Shown in pieces: positions 38,870-53,348 of a DNA stretch of 64,000 nt (positions are counted from its first letter, which is position 1; each line of letters starts with the position of its first letter). The DNA is from Danio rerio (lineage: Eukaryota; Chordata; Actinopteri; Cypriniformes; Danionidae). A model generated the notes under the pieces. The model worked only from the letters and a program-made list of their open reading frames with translations, searched no databases and had not been told where the DNA came from. The position numbers and the translations under genes were made by a program. The stretch spans positions 79,691,001 to 79,755,000 of the forward strand of contig NC_133182.1 in the NCBI RefSeq assembly GCF_049306965.1, read 5' to 3'.

Positions 38870-39620
38870 TTTTCTTCTGTTTTTTTTTTTTTCATAAGTT
38901 TAACTTTAAACAACATTAAGTATAAAATACCAGTATAATTACAAAAGGCAAAATATTGAAATATTTGGTTAAGAGATGGTTAAGAGACAACTGGCAGAGA
39001 GGTGTGCCTTTAAAATGATCAGAGAAGGAGATTGGCCTCTATTGATCAGAGATGGGTCATATCTTGCACGAGTTTTTGTTATTATAGAGCTTCTTGGCTC
39101 TTTACATTCTAAATGGGGGTTATGCAGGCAGTGTTTTCAGCCACCAATTAACTCCCTTTTTTACTGTAGTAAAATAAATCATCATTTTAAAGACAGCGCT
39201 AACTATAAAACTCAATGCAGGGCTTCTTGTCTGGTCTAAGACCAAGTTTAAATCACATATCAATCCGACAGGGAAAATCAGTGATCTTAAGCAGAATGGT
39301 ACAATAAGCATCTTTCTAATGCCAGCGATGCACAATTCTCTTTCATATATAATAAACTTAATTTATCTCACATAGTGAAATTCATATCTAGTAAAGCTGA
39401 TCGTGTTGCATTATTTATTTCAGCAGAAGTGACCTCTTGAATGAGCCCGAGGGAATGACTTGTTATTCTTAAGGTAACAATATTTCAGTCACCATAGAGA
39501 CGGTTGACCAGTGAAACCGAAAGCTTGTTTACATTGTATACCCGAAGTATTAGTGAAGTAACATTTAAATATAAACGGAGATGTCTTATTTAAGTTCAAA
39601 TACTAACACAGTAGCTCTTT
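38870..39620. other. Spacer downstream of H2B
   Basis: No gene. 39250-39340 is similar, inverted, to about 8790-8860 (AAGATGCTTATTGTACCATTC). Confidence 0.4.
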
Positions 39621-39637
39621 AACTGAAACAAATGTGT

Positions 39638-39653
39638 GGCTCTTAAAAGAGCC
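39638..39653 (-). promoter_or_regulatory. Histone 3' stem-loop (H2B copy 3)
   Basis: On the gene strand GGCTCT-TTTA-AGAGCC then ACA, 26 bp past the stop. Confidence 0.95.
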
Positions 39654-39679
39654 TTTGAGTGTTGGTTAAAGCCGAAATT

Positions 39680-40197
<518 letters not shown>

Positions 40198-41017
40198 AGA
40201 ACACGTTACAGAACTAAAGCCAATCGCAGGCGGTTAAATAACAGCTCCGCCCTACGATTCAAATTTTAACGACACACCCAATACTCGGTTTTCTTTGTCT
40301 CGTGTCCCGCTCATTCCAAGCTTAATTTGAAGTAGTAAATAGAAATCGTACCTGATTTTAAACCAGTCATATATACAATCCTAAGAGACAATCCTAAAAT
40401 ATTTTGAAAGTTCAAATAACTTAAAAAAAACCTTTAAAATATTAGAAACACGTGAGATCAATACAGGAAACGATGCTTTCACTAATTTGATGTTTTATTG
40501 GTTTAGGTTCAAACTGTGCTTGCAGACTCTCGTGGATTTCTCTTCATGTCTTATCATTCGGCTTTAAATGCTGAACCAAATTTCGCTACAGTGCATAAGT
40601 GTAATCACTAACAGTACTCAATGTCGCCCCTTGCTTTGTATTATTCACGTCATTAGAGATCATGAATTTCCATTCTGATTTGGGCCATATTTACACAAAT
40701 TTCCTCGTCGACAGTTTGTTCCATTTAAAAGGCGAACACTATAAATGCCATTAGGCTTGATTTAAGTATATCAATAATGGCACCACAACACATTACACGG
40801 CTTAAACAGTGGTCAAGCACTAGTGAATTCAGACCTCATGTTTAATACACATTATAATACTCTACACAAACATGTGTTTCAGTACCCATGCCAATTACCA
40901 CCGAAATACTACTCACCTCAACTTAAACTAAATTTGAATGCATATTAGCGCATCTAGTTGAAGAAAAATGCAAAGAATATCTGGCTGGTTCTAGACTCTT
41001 TCAGTGAAATGTTGGGT

Positions 41018-41033
41018 GGCTCTTAAAAGAGCC
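41018..41033 (-). promoter_or_regulatory. Histone 3' stem-loop (H4 copy 2)
   Basis: On the gene strand GGCTCT-TTTA-AGAGCC then ACC, followed by CATTTCACTGAAAGAGTCT. Confidence 0.95.
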
Positions 41034-41056
41034 GTTGTGTTGGTGTTTTGACCCGT

Positions 41057-41383
<327 letters not shown>

Positions 41384-41446
41384 TTAATTTTAAATGTCTA
41401 CAACCGACAGGGCAAGTCAAATAAAACAATGTCGAGTTAGAGCGTT

Positions 41447-41478
41447 TTATATCTGCCTAGAGGACCTAACTGAAACCA
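41447..41478 (-). promoter_or_regulatory. H4 promoter box and TATA
   Basis: On the gene strand GTTTCAGTTAGGTCCTCTAG followed by CAGATATAAA. Confidence 0.8.
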
Positions 41479-41543
41479 GCCCTGCACCAAACAGGCCACG
41501 CCTTTCGTTTCAAATAGAGCACAGAACAATAAGATGAAATCCA

Positions 41544-42037
41544 CTGAATGATTCACTGTTTTTTTAATTTTATTTTTACATGAGAATGGATTATGTGAAT
41601 CTTGTAATGTAAAAGAAACAATCCAGTATTTAATATATGAATGTTTAAAATACAGAGAAGAAAGAAAGGAACTAATTGAATATCTGAAGGAGAAAGGAAA
41701 GGAAGATAAAGATATGATACCTACTGGGGTATGACTGAGTTTAAGTATGACCATAAAGGATATAGGATTTTAATCATTTTTTATATAATACAGGATTATA
41801 TAAAAGGATATAGTAAAATATAACTAACAGTAATGTAAATAATAATAACTAAAATATAACTCATGTAAGTAAATAAAATTAGTGCTATGGTACAATTCTG
41901 GGGACTAAGGAATTCAGTGTGCAGGAGGGGGCGCTGAACACGCAGCGTCAACCGGTAGAATCTGGTTGCACAACTGGCACAGTAAGTGGCGATATGTACA
42001 AAGAATACAAGTCGCCAAAAAAACTAAGAAGAAGAAG
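41544..42037 (+). mobile_element. 5'-truncated LINE with target-site duplication
   Basis: A 12 bp duplication AGATGAAATCCA flanks it (41532-41543 and 42038-42049). An open stretch reads ENGLCESCNVKETIQYL and then YECLKYREERKELIEYL, a C-x2-C...C zinc-knuckle of the kind seen at the C-terminus of LINE ORF2 proteins, and then stops. The element ends in a GAAGAAGAAG tail, as in I/Nimb-like LINEs (clade is a guess). The paralogous site in the left array (15123-15141) is empty. Confidence 0.85.
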
Positions 42038-42049
42038 AGATGAAATCCA

Positions 42050-42790
42050 AAGCCTGGTCTGACGAACAGAAATATTTGCTATAAGATTAAGTTGACTAAA
42101 AATTGAATGTAAAATCATATACATCATACAGTAGAATATCTACAAGATCACAACATTAAACAAAAGAGAGTCGCAAGCAGTCAATCATAACATAAAAATA
42201 GAGTCATCTGCATTACAACATTACAACCAGATATATAGATATCTAAATCTTTCATACAGATTTACACAGGTGAGACAAAAGATCCAGTTGAGCAAAAAGT
42301 AGGGGTACGAGTAAACGTGTCAAGATTTAAAACCAAGTTAAGTTTAACAGTAAGTGACGAAATGTCAGTATGTGCATCAGAATTAACAGCACATATTCGA
42401 ATAATGGGGAATGAACTGACAGATAAAAGAATCATTGAGGGAAAATGTAGATATTGCACACTTGCATTAAAGGGGAAGCAGGGAAACTATGTGATGATGA
42501 GTGCAATATAGATATACCAATTCAGTATATGCGCTGGCAGAGTTTTACATCCATGTTTTCCCCAAATGTGATAATGCGGTTAATTCTGGATATATTTTAA
42601 TAGTCTGTTCTTGAAAGAAAAATGCACATCTGTTGAAGGACCCACGATTTAGAAGTTATCATTGATAGAAGAATGATTATCCAGGCACACACCGCGTTCA
42701 ACCACCTTTAAAAAATGCCTAAGAACACTAATCCGCATATGATGCACCCAAGTTGCAAATCAGTTTGATATTGAATTTGATCTTTTAAGT
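42050..42790. other. H3-H4 spacer
   Basis: AT-rich; no gene. Short frames here have no motif support. Confidence 0.4.
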
Positions 42791-42801
42791 TAGACTGAGG
42801 T

Positions 42802-42817
42802 GGCTCTGAAAAGAGCC
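42802..42817 (-). promoter_or_regulatory. Histone 3' stem-loop (H3 copy 4)
   Basis: On the gene strand GGCTCT-TTTC-AGAGCC then ACC, 22 bp past the stop, closer than in the other H3 genes. Confidence 0.95.
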
Positions 42818-42839
42818 GTTGTGTTTTCGCAGGACGGGT

Positions 42840-43280
<441 letters not shown>

Positions 43281-43499
43281 TCAAAACTGAATTGCCACTG
43301 TGTGTGACCGGCCGCTTTTAAAGCGTTTCACCACCACGAGTTTCAGCCGTTGAGGCGCAGCGGCTTTTGATTGGCTGATGTGTAGCCGCTGGCCAATCTC
43401 CGCATGTCTCCTATGTTCAAACAAGCGGAAGCAGGAGACCGACTGTATTTCCCGCCCAAAATGCTTTGTTTTTTTTGTTCTCTTCACGATAGCATTTAA

Positions 43500-44170
43500 A
43501 GGACAGGACTGCAGAAAATCAATAATGCATTTTTAATGAACATAAAAAGGCAAAAACGTAATTTAGCTGAAGTATATAAAGTCAAACCTGTTATTGCAGA
43601 TAGAAATCAATAAAGAAAAACAAGACTGCTGTATTTCAATTTATCTTTATTTCTATAACAATATTACTGCAGCTTAAAAAGAGAATAAAAAAGCAGCGAT
43701 ATGTCATATTTTGGAATATTTCAGCAAGTAGTGGTAAAATACTGGTGTATATCTAATTAGATTAAAACTGATTCAGTTTAGTATAAATGTAACTGCTAAA
43801 ATTTCAGTTTAACACAGATCAATATGAATGCCACTGCTGCAGAGAAACCAAACAAACAAGACAGATCTTGAGCGTACATTTATAAAAAAAAAACTGATTA
43901 AGAAGTAAACTCATGACATTGATTATATTGTGTATTGTTTGTATTAAAGATCGTACAGCGAGATAGGTAACAGTGGTCAGACTTACTGTAATTAGAAATG
44001 CAAATTCTTATGAACATTAAACCTGGTCACTTGATACGTGGTTAATTTATACCACGTTTAGGCTAGTTTCTATGATTCACATTTATTAAGGGACTATAAA
44101 GCCAACATAAGTTTATCAAATATATAGAGAGGCTCTTAGATCTCTGAATATTACTGAAACAGGTTTAAAG
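43500..44170. other. H2A-H3 spacer
   Basis: AT-rich, no feature recognised. Confidence 0.4.
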
Positions 44171-44177
44171 TCTAGAG

Positions 44178-44307
44178 CAGGAGTCACCAATCTCTGTCCT
44201 GGAAGGCCGGTGACCCTGCAGGGTTTAGCTCCAACTTGCCTCAACACACCTGCCTGGGTGTTTAAAGGAACCTTGACAAGATTGTTCGGGTGCTTAAATG
44301 TTTTATT
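44178..44307 (+). mobile_element. hAT-like non-autonomous transposon fragment
   Basis: Begins CAGGAGTCACCAATCTCTGT, then CCTGCAGGGTTTAGCTCCAA and CAACACACCTGCCTGGGTG, the left end of a common zebrafish hAT-type element (from memory). The opposite end is missing, so the right boundary is approximate. Confidence 0.6.
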
Positions 44308-44414
44308 GACTAGAGCCAACGACATGAACGTTAAGTTCAATAGACAAAGGTTTACGTGGTTATGTTTTGTTACGGGTGTATTAGAAGATCAGCTCTTTCT
44401 TAGATGGAGTGGGT

Positions 44415-44430
44415 GGCTCTTAAAAGAGCC
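44415..44430 (-). promoter_or_regulatory. Histone 3' stem-loop (H2A copy 3)
   Basis: On the gene strand GGCTCT-TTTA-AGAGCC then ACC, 30 bp past the stop. Confidence 0.95.
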
Positions 44431-44460
44431 TTTGGGTTTTAGAGAAGATTCCTAGAGCGC

Positions 44461-44862
<402 letters not shown>

Positions 44863-45049
44863 TCAGATTAACTGAGAGAATAAATGAATCGTAAGGCGAT
44901 TGCTCACGGTATTTAAGGACAGCTGCAGGGCGCCCATTGGTTAGAGTCTGGTGAGGATTCAAACCAATAACTGAACCTCGTTTAAAAAACCACGCCTCTT
45001 TGACAAATCCAACCCTGCAGCGACCGCTTGTCGTAAATCCCTGTTGAAA

Positions 45050-45540
45050 ATAATGGTTTTGAACATTATAGCGGCCCATAATAAGTAACTTATAACATGT
45101 CAAATTAGTCACTTTTTATTCCGAGTATTGGGGATGATTGTTGTACGTGTGCATGTAAGACAATCCCAGTCCAAACAGCATGTATTAGATTTATTGTACA
45201 AAGCAAAAGAAAACTTAAAATAAATAATAAATAATGTTATAACGGGTTTAAATACATTCAGATGGTCACTTTTTGCTTTTAAAAGTTGCATAGATTTAAA
45301 TGAAGAATTATTTTTAAATGCTGTGAAAATCCAGTGCGAATAATACACACATGCATTAGTACACAATGCTGAAAATACATCGACAGCCATTATAACATTT
45401 TTATAACTATCATTTAAAATAAAAACAGATTTCACAGGAATTGTAATCAAGCACATCACATTTTAAAACTCAAGTCTATCAACCTTCACAACAGATATTA
45501 TTGGCTCTTCAGTGGAAGAGATCAAGACAGATGAAGTGTT
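45050..45540. other. Spacer between divergent H2A and H4
   Basis: No gene; the ~116-codon minus-strand frame here has no motif support. Confidence 0.4.
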
Positions 45541-45820
45541 CGTATGGAGTTTGCATGTTCTCCCTGCGTTCGCGTGGGTTTCCTCCGGGTGCTCCGGTTT
45601 CCCCCACAGAAACACATGCGGTACAGGTGAATTGGGTAGGCTAAATTGTCCGTAGTATATGAGTGTGAGTGAATAAGTGTTTGTGGATGTTTCCCAGAGA
45701 TGGGTTGCGTCCGCTGCATCCGCTGCATAAAAATGTGCTGGATAACGTGCAGCGGTTCATTCCGCTGTGGCGACCCCAGATTAATAAAGGGTCTAAGCTG
45801 ACAAGAAAATCAATGAATGA
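45541..45820 (+). mobile_element. DANA-type SINE, lacking the tRNA-like head
   Basis: GGAGTTTGCATGTTCTCCCT, GGTTTCCTCCGGGTGCTCCG, GGTGAATTGGGTAGGCTAAA, then GGTTCATTCCGCTGTGGCGA and AATCAATGAATGA tail. Well preserved; sits at the hinge where gene orientation flips. Confidence 0.92.
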
Positions 45821-46282
45821 CATGTAGGTCTGTTTAAGTCTGCCTCAACAAGTCTTCATGGGCACGCGTATATGCACAATTCTCTTATTTATATGTAACC
45901 AGGAAAATAAGGATTACAGTCATAGTGAAGTAATAGTGTTAATGTGAAGTTCATCCACCTGAAATAAGTTTGCCATAAATATCAAGTTAAATATGAAAAG
46001 TGTATACTGGGTGAAGATTCTGGCAATGCAAACTGCATACACATCCTAATCGTGTGTCTAAATCGTAGATCTAAATGGATTTAGGACAAATAACGTTCAC
46101 ACAATAATGCTGCTAACATTTCTGATTGTACATTATGCATCATATTCAATTTGTGTAGCTTAATTTAGCATACCTCATGGAGAGTGCACATATTTATTTA
46201 CATTTGACATTAACAGGCCTTCTTTTTTTGTTTGGCTTTCATTTTGAGTGAGAGGGCGTGGCCTCGTGCGATTTGACGGTGC

Positions 46283-46312
46283 TTTCAGTTAGGTCCTGTA
46301 GACAGATATAAA
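46283..46312 (+). promoter_or_regulatory. H4 promoter box and TATA
   Basis: CTTTCAGTTAGGTCCTGTAG followed by ACAGATATAAAC. Outside this motif the upstream region differs from those of the other H4 genes. Confidence 0.8.
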
Positions 46313-46359
46313 CAACCTCTCTTTGATATTTGAATGGTATTCAGTCTGATTTTGTCTGA

Positions 46360-46689
<330 letters not shown>

Positions 46690-46709
46690 ACTACACTAAC
46701 AAACACAAC

Positions 46710-46725
46710 GGCTCTTTTAAGAGCC
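46710..46725 (+). promoter_or_regulatory. Histone 3' stem-loop (H4 copy 3)
   Basis: GGCTCT-TTTA-AGAGCC then ACC, followed by CATTTCACTGAAAGAGTCT and the mirrored spacer. Confidence 0.95.
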
Positions 46726-47539
46726 ACCCAACATTTCACTGAAAGAGTCTAGAACCAGCCAGATATTCTTTGCATTTTCCTTCAACTAGATGCGCTAATA
46801 TGCATTCAAGTTTAGTTTAAGCTGAAATGAGTAGTATTTCGGTGGTAATTGGCATGGGTACTAAAAGGCATGTTTGTGTAGCGTATTATAATGTGTGTTA
46901 AACATGAGGTCTGAATTCACTAGTCCTTGACCACTGTTTAAGCCGTGTAATGTGTTGTGGTGCCATTATTTATATACTTTAATCAAGCCTAATGGCATTT
47001 ATAGTGTTCGCCTTTTAAATGGAACAAACTGTCGACGAGGAAATTTGTGTAAATATGGCCCAAATCAGAATAGAAATTCATGATCGCTAATGATGTGAAT
47101 AATACAAAGCAAGGGGCGACATTGAGTACTGTTAGTGATTACACTTATGGACTGTGGCGAAATTTGGTTCAGCATTTAAAGCCGAATGATAAGACATGTA
47201 GAGAAATCCACGAGAGTCTGCAAGCACAGTTTGAACCTAAACCAATAAAACATCAAATTAGTGAAAGCATCGTTTCCTGTATTGATCTCACGTGTTTCTA
47301 ATATTAGTTTTTTTAAGTTATTTGAACTTTCAAAATATTTTAGGATTGTCTCTTAGGATTGTATACATGACTGGTTTAAAATCAGGTACGATTTCTATTT
47401 ACTACTTCAAATTAAGCTTAGAATGAGCGGGAAACGAGACAAAGAAAACCGAGTATTGGGTGTGTCGTTAAAATTTGAATCGTAGGGCGGAGCTGTTATT
47501 TAACCGCCTGCGATTGGCTTTAGTTCTGTAACGTGTTCT

Positions 47540-48057
<518 letters not shown>

Positions 48058-48081
48058 AGCTCTCACTGATACCAACACAAA

Positions 48082-48097
48082 GGCTCTTTTAAGAGCC
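48082..48097 (+). promoter_or_regulatory. Histone 3' stem-loop (H2B copy 4)
   Basis: GGCTCT-TTTA-AGAGCC then ACA, 24 bp past the stop. Confidence 0.95.
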
Positions 48098-48119
48098 ACA
48101 CATTTCACTCACTCAAAGA

Positions 48120-48880
48120 GTTTCCTGTGAATAATTACTTTTGCTGTAAAATACAACTTAACCAAAATCAAAAACAGTAGTTATTGTGTAAAGATGCTCA
48201 AGAGTTATTTGTACGAGTGATGGTTTGGTTCATAACCGCATGATTACTGCACATGTATTGATCTTTAATAATTTCGCCGCGTCTTGTGTGGAAAGCAAGT
48301 TTGTCCATGTCCAGTTAAAACTGAGATCTACACAATTAATTAAACGCCCCAGGAATCTAGTAGATGAGGAAAACCAATGTGTAGTGAATCAGTTAGTGCA
48401 AAGGGTCAAATCCGGGGTCTGTTTTAAGATCGAGTAACCAAAACACTTTGTGTGTGTGTACTTTGTTTTAACACAAGTGTCAACTAAATCCTCTTATAGC
48501 CTTCTGAGACCAAAATACATTTTTTCCTGTTATTTCCTACATGCTTTGGGTAAGAAAAAAAAATACAAATTAGTTTTTACTTTTTTGTTTTTAAATGTAC
48601 AGCATGTCTACAGTAGTGGACCACGGGACTATTTTAGTTCAAAACGAGAGCCAAACTCAGACAACAGAACTGTACAGGATATGGCTGTAAAGGGATAATA
48701 GTCCAATATTAATGCAACAAAAACAAAACAAAAGCCATTTTTCCCTTTTCGATTGAAATTCCTGGAACAGTTAGGCTCAATGAGAGCCAAACTCAAAAAA
48801 AGTGATCCAAATTTAACAGAAAAATAATTAAAACTGCTTGTAATTCTCTAATTGTCTGATTGCCAGAGTCTCCCTCAACC
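48120..48880. other. Intergenic sequence right of the histone cluster
   Basis: AT-rich, no gene or named repeat recognised. Confidence 0.4.
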
Positions 48881-48891
48881 ATATTCTAAAG

Positions 48892-49339
48892 CAGGGGTTC
48901 CCAAACTTTTCAGCCCGCAACCCCCAAAATAACAATGCCAGTGACTCACGACCCCCAATATCCTCTGAGGTGGTTATAAATACAGAAACCTTGCATGCAA
49001 TGACGCAGACACACCAATTAAATTTGTGTCAGTGCTTTAAATCTGCCAGAAAGTATAACCTGATGTTCTAAAATCAAAATGCATCTGACGCTATTGCTGC
49101 CTTTAATATAATGTAATTACCCCAGGGGTCGCAATTCAATAGAACTAGTAACTATAAGCTACTATAGTAACTATATAGTAACTATAAACGACTATTTTTA
49201 TTTTCAGTATTTATGGATGAAATATGTTAATTCTTATGGTTTAATAAAAATAAATAGATTTTTGGAAATCACCAGGCGACCCTTCTTCATTGCCCCGCGA
49301 CCCCTCAGGGGGTCCCGACCCCCACTTTGAGAACCACCG
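48892..49339. mobile_element. hAT non-autonomous transposon with 8 bp target duplication
   Basis: Starts CAGGGGTTCCCAAACTTTTC; the other end on the minus strand is CGGTGGTTCTCAAAGTGGGG. The exact 8 bp duplication TTCTAAAG flanks it (48884-48891 and 49340-49347), as expected for hAT. 448 bp, no transposase. Also contains CGACCCCTCAGGGGGTCCCG near its right end. Confidence 0.9.
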
Positions 49340-49349
49340 TTCTAAAGAA

Positions 49350-50486
49350 TCCTCTCTGCTTCAGTTCTGCCTCCTACAACATGCACTCATTAATGACATT
49401 AAGATGGTCCTGGCGTCCACAGCAGTGGACATTTACAAAAAGGAGGATATTTTTAAACACAAACAAGTTAACAGCTTTGACAGCTAAATGTATTGTTCCT
49501 GACACTTAAATAAACAAATATATATGTGATAACAATAGTAAAAAAACATTTAAAAAGTTTAATTTTACATACCTCTCTCCATCCCATAAAATGTGCTAGT
49601 TTGTACGTCGGCCATTTTGAATGCAGTATAAGAAGTGGCTCCTAGCATGCTAGCCTTCGGATGACCAAATGACACGTCACTAAAAAACCCAGGATGTCCG
49701 CTGACCAGTACAACAGGACTTGACAGGGGAGCTGTCAATTGAAAACGCAACGTCCACTACAGTGGAAACAAGTCAATCAATAGCGGGTGTCAGGAGAATA
49801 GATAGCTACAGTCCATGCTGTAAAATGTAACAACCACACACAAACCGACCTCATCAGTGGCCAATCAGAATCAACTCAAAGTGTCTTCAGTTGTGTGCTT
49901 GCTTCAAATGAGCAGCTCATTCCTGCAGGTCACTCTGGGTTTCGACTCCAGCTGATCCTGATGCAGTCCAACAGTAGGTAAAGCAGGTTTCATTTTGTAT
50001 TCAAGTGTTATTTCACAACTAATTTGCTTCCTCAACAACCCCACTGCTGCCTCGTCATGGGAGAAACAAAGCTTTAAACAAATCGCTTCACTGAATAATT
50101 CACTGTTTCGGTGCACCTGAAACCATGTTGGCGACACCTGCTGGCCAAAAGCCTGTAAATGCAACAAACTTAGACTAAACCTGCGTCAGAGTTGACTTTC
50201 TATCACATCGTGAGCTTTAAATTTTTAATTGTCACATAAATGCTCTTATCTTATTTGCCAATATAAAAAAAAAGTGTATGCATAGTTTGCGTTCTTTTAT
50301 ACATTATCTAGGCTTGTATATTAACTAACCTTTATCAATGACGTCAAACCTTCAATTATTATTATTTTTATTTTTAACCGATCCAAAGGTCATCTATCCT
50401 ATTGCAGACTACACTGTTACTGTGTCATCCACTCACAATCATGGCCTGTTTTTATCTATTTAGCTTATAGCTACCTCGATCCCTGG

Positions 50487-50523
<37 letters not shown>

Positions 50524-50630
50524 GTGTTGTTGTTATTCAGATTGGAGCAGATCTGTCTGGAATTTATTAATTCTTAAGGTCGTAGGCTATTTGAATTTTT
50601 GTAAAATGGATATTTTGTAAAATGTCGGTG
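49350..50630. other. Intergenic with minor repeats
   Basis: No gene. 50125-50165 (GTTGGCGACACCTGCTGGCC) is similar, inverted, to 19040-19085 (GACCAGCAGGTGTCGCTAGC), a shared short repeat. An (ATT)n run lies at 50488-50522. Confidence 0.4.
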
Positions 50631-50635
50631 ATAAT

Positions 50636-50752
50636 CATTGACTTGCGGCTGGAAGGCCATTGTGTTAAACATATGCTGGAATAGTTGGCGGTTCATTCCA
50701 TTGTGGTGACCCCTGAAAAATAAGGGACTAAGCTGAAGGAGAATGAATGAGT
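50636..50752 (+). mobile_element. DANA-type SINE, 3' fragment
   Basis: GCGGCTGGAAGGCCATTGTG, GGCGGTTCATTCCATTGTGG, then GGGACTAAGCTGAAGGAGAA and a GAATGAATGA tail. Confidence 0.85.
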
Positions 50753-51021
50753 ATACCTGCATTTCCATTTCTGTCTTTGTCCATGCCCTTTCTAAGCGTA
50801 CTTGGTTTGCACATTTTCAGTCTCGCCCTAAAATCTGTGTGAAGTGCACTATTAGGTCAGGATCAAGCTGTGATGAGCACATCTGGCCTCTAGATGGCAG
50901 CAGTCACACAGTGTCTGAAATGTTTGGCCAAATATACAGCAGAAAACGCAGCATGTGCTTATAGACTATGGATGTGTGCTTCTGCTATATTTGTTGATTT
51001 ATCAACGAGAGCTCAGTTTTA

Positions 51022-51022
51022 T

Positions 51023-51085
<63 letters not shown>
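51022..51085. repeat. (AT)n/(CA)n compound microsatellite
   Basis: A short TA run passing directly into about 22 CA dinucleotides. Confidence 0.92.
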
Positions 51086-51087
<2 letters not shown>

Positions 51088-51119
51088 CTCTCAACAAGAG
51101 CTTAGTTGTATTATTTATA

Positions 51120-51515
51120 TGTAGTATGTGTCTGTGCATGGGTGTGTGTTTTGCGTGTATGTGCATTTACATTGTGTGTGTGTTTGCTTGTGTGTCTGTG
51201 TGCGTGTGTTTGTCTGTGTCTGAATTTACACAAGTGTGTATATGAATGTGTGTGTGTGTGTGTGCGCGCGCGTGCGCATTTACATGGGTTGTGTGTGTGT
51301 GTGCGTGTGCGCATGAGTGTGTGTGTGTGTGTGTGTGTTCGCATGTGTGTCTGTGTGCATGTTTGTGTGTTTGCTTGTGTGCATGCGTGTGTCTGTGTCT
51401 GAATTTACACAAGTGTGTATATGAATACGTGTCTGTGCATGGGGGTGTGTGTGCGCGTGTGCGCGCATGTGAGTGTGTGTGTCTGTGCATGAGTGTTTGC
51501 GTGTGTGTGTGTTTA
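51120..51515. repeat. TG-rich imperfect satellite
   Basis: Repeated GTGTGTGTTTG, GTGTGCGCGTG and CTGTGTCTGAATTTACACAAGTGTGTATATGAA-type segments; the last recurs about 190 bp apart (51215 and 51397), so part is a higher-order duplication. Confidence 0.85.
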
Positions 51516-51699
51516 AAGTTACCAATAAGTGTTTTTTAGATTTGAAATTGTGTTAAACTACAAATATTTACTCAGAACACATCACACACACAAACACACA
51601 CACACACAGCTGGTTGGAGGTCAGTTCTCACCCCAGTGCTTCTGTTTTCTCGAATCTCTCCTAAAGTGCATCATTATGTTTTCTGTCTCTCAGTGCTTG

Positions 51700-51850
51700 C
51701 CGTAGACGGCCCACACACTCCAGCCAATCACACGCCGCACACACAGCTCTGAACAGACATAATTACTGCTAATTGCTCGAAATCACCACATTCGTAATTA
51801 GACTGAGTGTTTGTGCTGGAACCGGGCCGAAAGAAACACTCCGACAACGC
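51700..51850. other. Unique segment with homeodomain-like motifs
   Basis: Non-repetitive island between satellites holding CATAATTACTGCTAATTGCT and CGTAATTAGACTG. Could be a conserved non-coding element; no direct evidence. Confidence 0.25.
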
Positions 51851-51913
51851 TAGAAGAACACACACACTCACACACAGGCAAAAACACAGACTCTGGCTCA
51901 TTGTAAAATATCG

Positions 51914-52011
<98 letters not shown>

Positions 52012-52012
52012 G
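51914..52012. repeat. (AT)n microsatellite with CA end
   Basis: About 43 TA dinucleotides then CACACACACAC. Confidence 0.95.
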
Positions 52013-52021
52013 TGTATATAC

Positions 52022-52537
52022 ACAGCTGAAGTCAGAATTATTACACACCTGTAAATTATTATTCTTTACATTTCCCCCCCATTTTTTTAGCGGATAATAA
52101 GAACACATTTCTAATCATGATATTGTTAATAACTCATCTCTAATAACTGATTTATTTTCTCTTTGCCATGATGACAGTAAATAATATTAGACTAGATATT
52201 CTTCAAGACACTAGTGTTCAGCTTAAAGAGACATGTAAAGGCTTCACTAGGGTAATTAGGGTAAAGTTAGGGTAATTAGGCAAGTCATTGTATAACAGTG
52301 GTTTGTTCTGGAGACAATCCAACACTAATATTGCTGAAGGGGAGAATAATATTGACCTTAAAGTGGTGTTTAAAACAATAAAAACTGCTTTTATTCTAGC
52401 CCAAATAAAACAAATAAGACTTTCTCCAGAGGAACAAATATTACCAGATATGCTGTGAGTATTTCCTGAATCTGTTCAACATCATTTGGGAAATATTGTA
52501 AAAGAATAAGGGCAAATCATTTACCCTCAACTTTGGT
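52022..52537. mobile_element. Non-autonomous DNA transposon, second copy of the caap1-intron MITE
   Basis: Starts ACAGCTGAAGTCAGAATTAT; contains TTTGCCATGATGACAGTAAA and GGGTAATTAGGCAAGTCATT, the inverted landmarks of the 31.1 kb copy. Lacks the nested L2-type piece. The right end is decayed. Confidence 0.78.
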
Positions 52538-52547
52538 TGCCAATAGA

Positions 52548-52862
<315 letters not shown>

Positions 52863-52869
52863 TATAGGC

Positions 52870-53170
52870 AAATAGATATTTTAAAGAATGCTAATTCTAG
52901 TATGGTAGTACTGTTAAATTCTGTGCAATGTTATTGTGAGTGTTATTGCACCATGCTTTGTGCTGTAAAAGTATTTATAATTATAAGTCTAGCATGTATT
53001 TGCATATGATTATGTATTTTACATGGGCAAAACCATCTCAACCTGTTTTTTTACGCATGGTCTGTCTTTTCAATTACAGATTAACACAACAGGTGACTTA
53101 ATATTAACTTGTAATTAAATCTATTTTTAAAAATGAAACATTATTATTATTATTATTATTATTAAACCAC
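52870..53170. other. Unassigned AT-rich sequence
   Basis: No feature other than an (ATT)n run at 53141-53164. Confidence 0.4.
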
Positions 53171-53177
53171 TCATTTA

Positions 53178-53307
53178 GGTGTTTCTGTGTGGAGTTTGCA
53201 TGTTCTCCCCGTGTTGCCGTGGGTTTCCTCCGGGTGCTCTGGTTTCCCCCACAGTCCAAACACATGCGCTATAGGGGAACTGATCAACTAAACTGGTCGT
53301 AGTGTAT

Positions 53308-53348
<41 letters not shown>

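Noticed and set aside
44171-44315. A possible 8 bp duplication (GTCTAGAG/GACTAGAG) around the hAT-like fragment
   Set aside because: One mismatch, and the right end lacks a terminal inverted repeat, so the match may be chance.
47080-47301. 73-codon plus-strand frame in the H4-H2B spacer
   Set aside because: It lies in the mirrored spacer; the other arm shows no matching gene evidence, and no domain is recognised.
51106-51539. Several His/Thr- or Cys/Val-rich frames on both strands
   Set aside because: Dinucleotide repeat translations.
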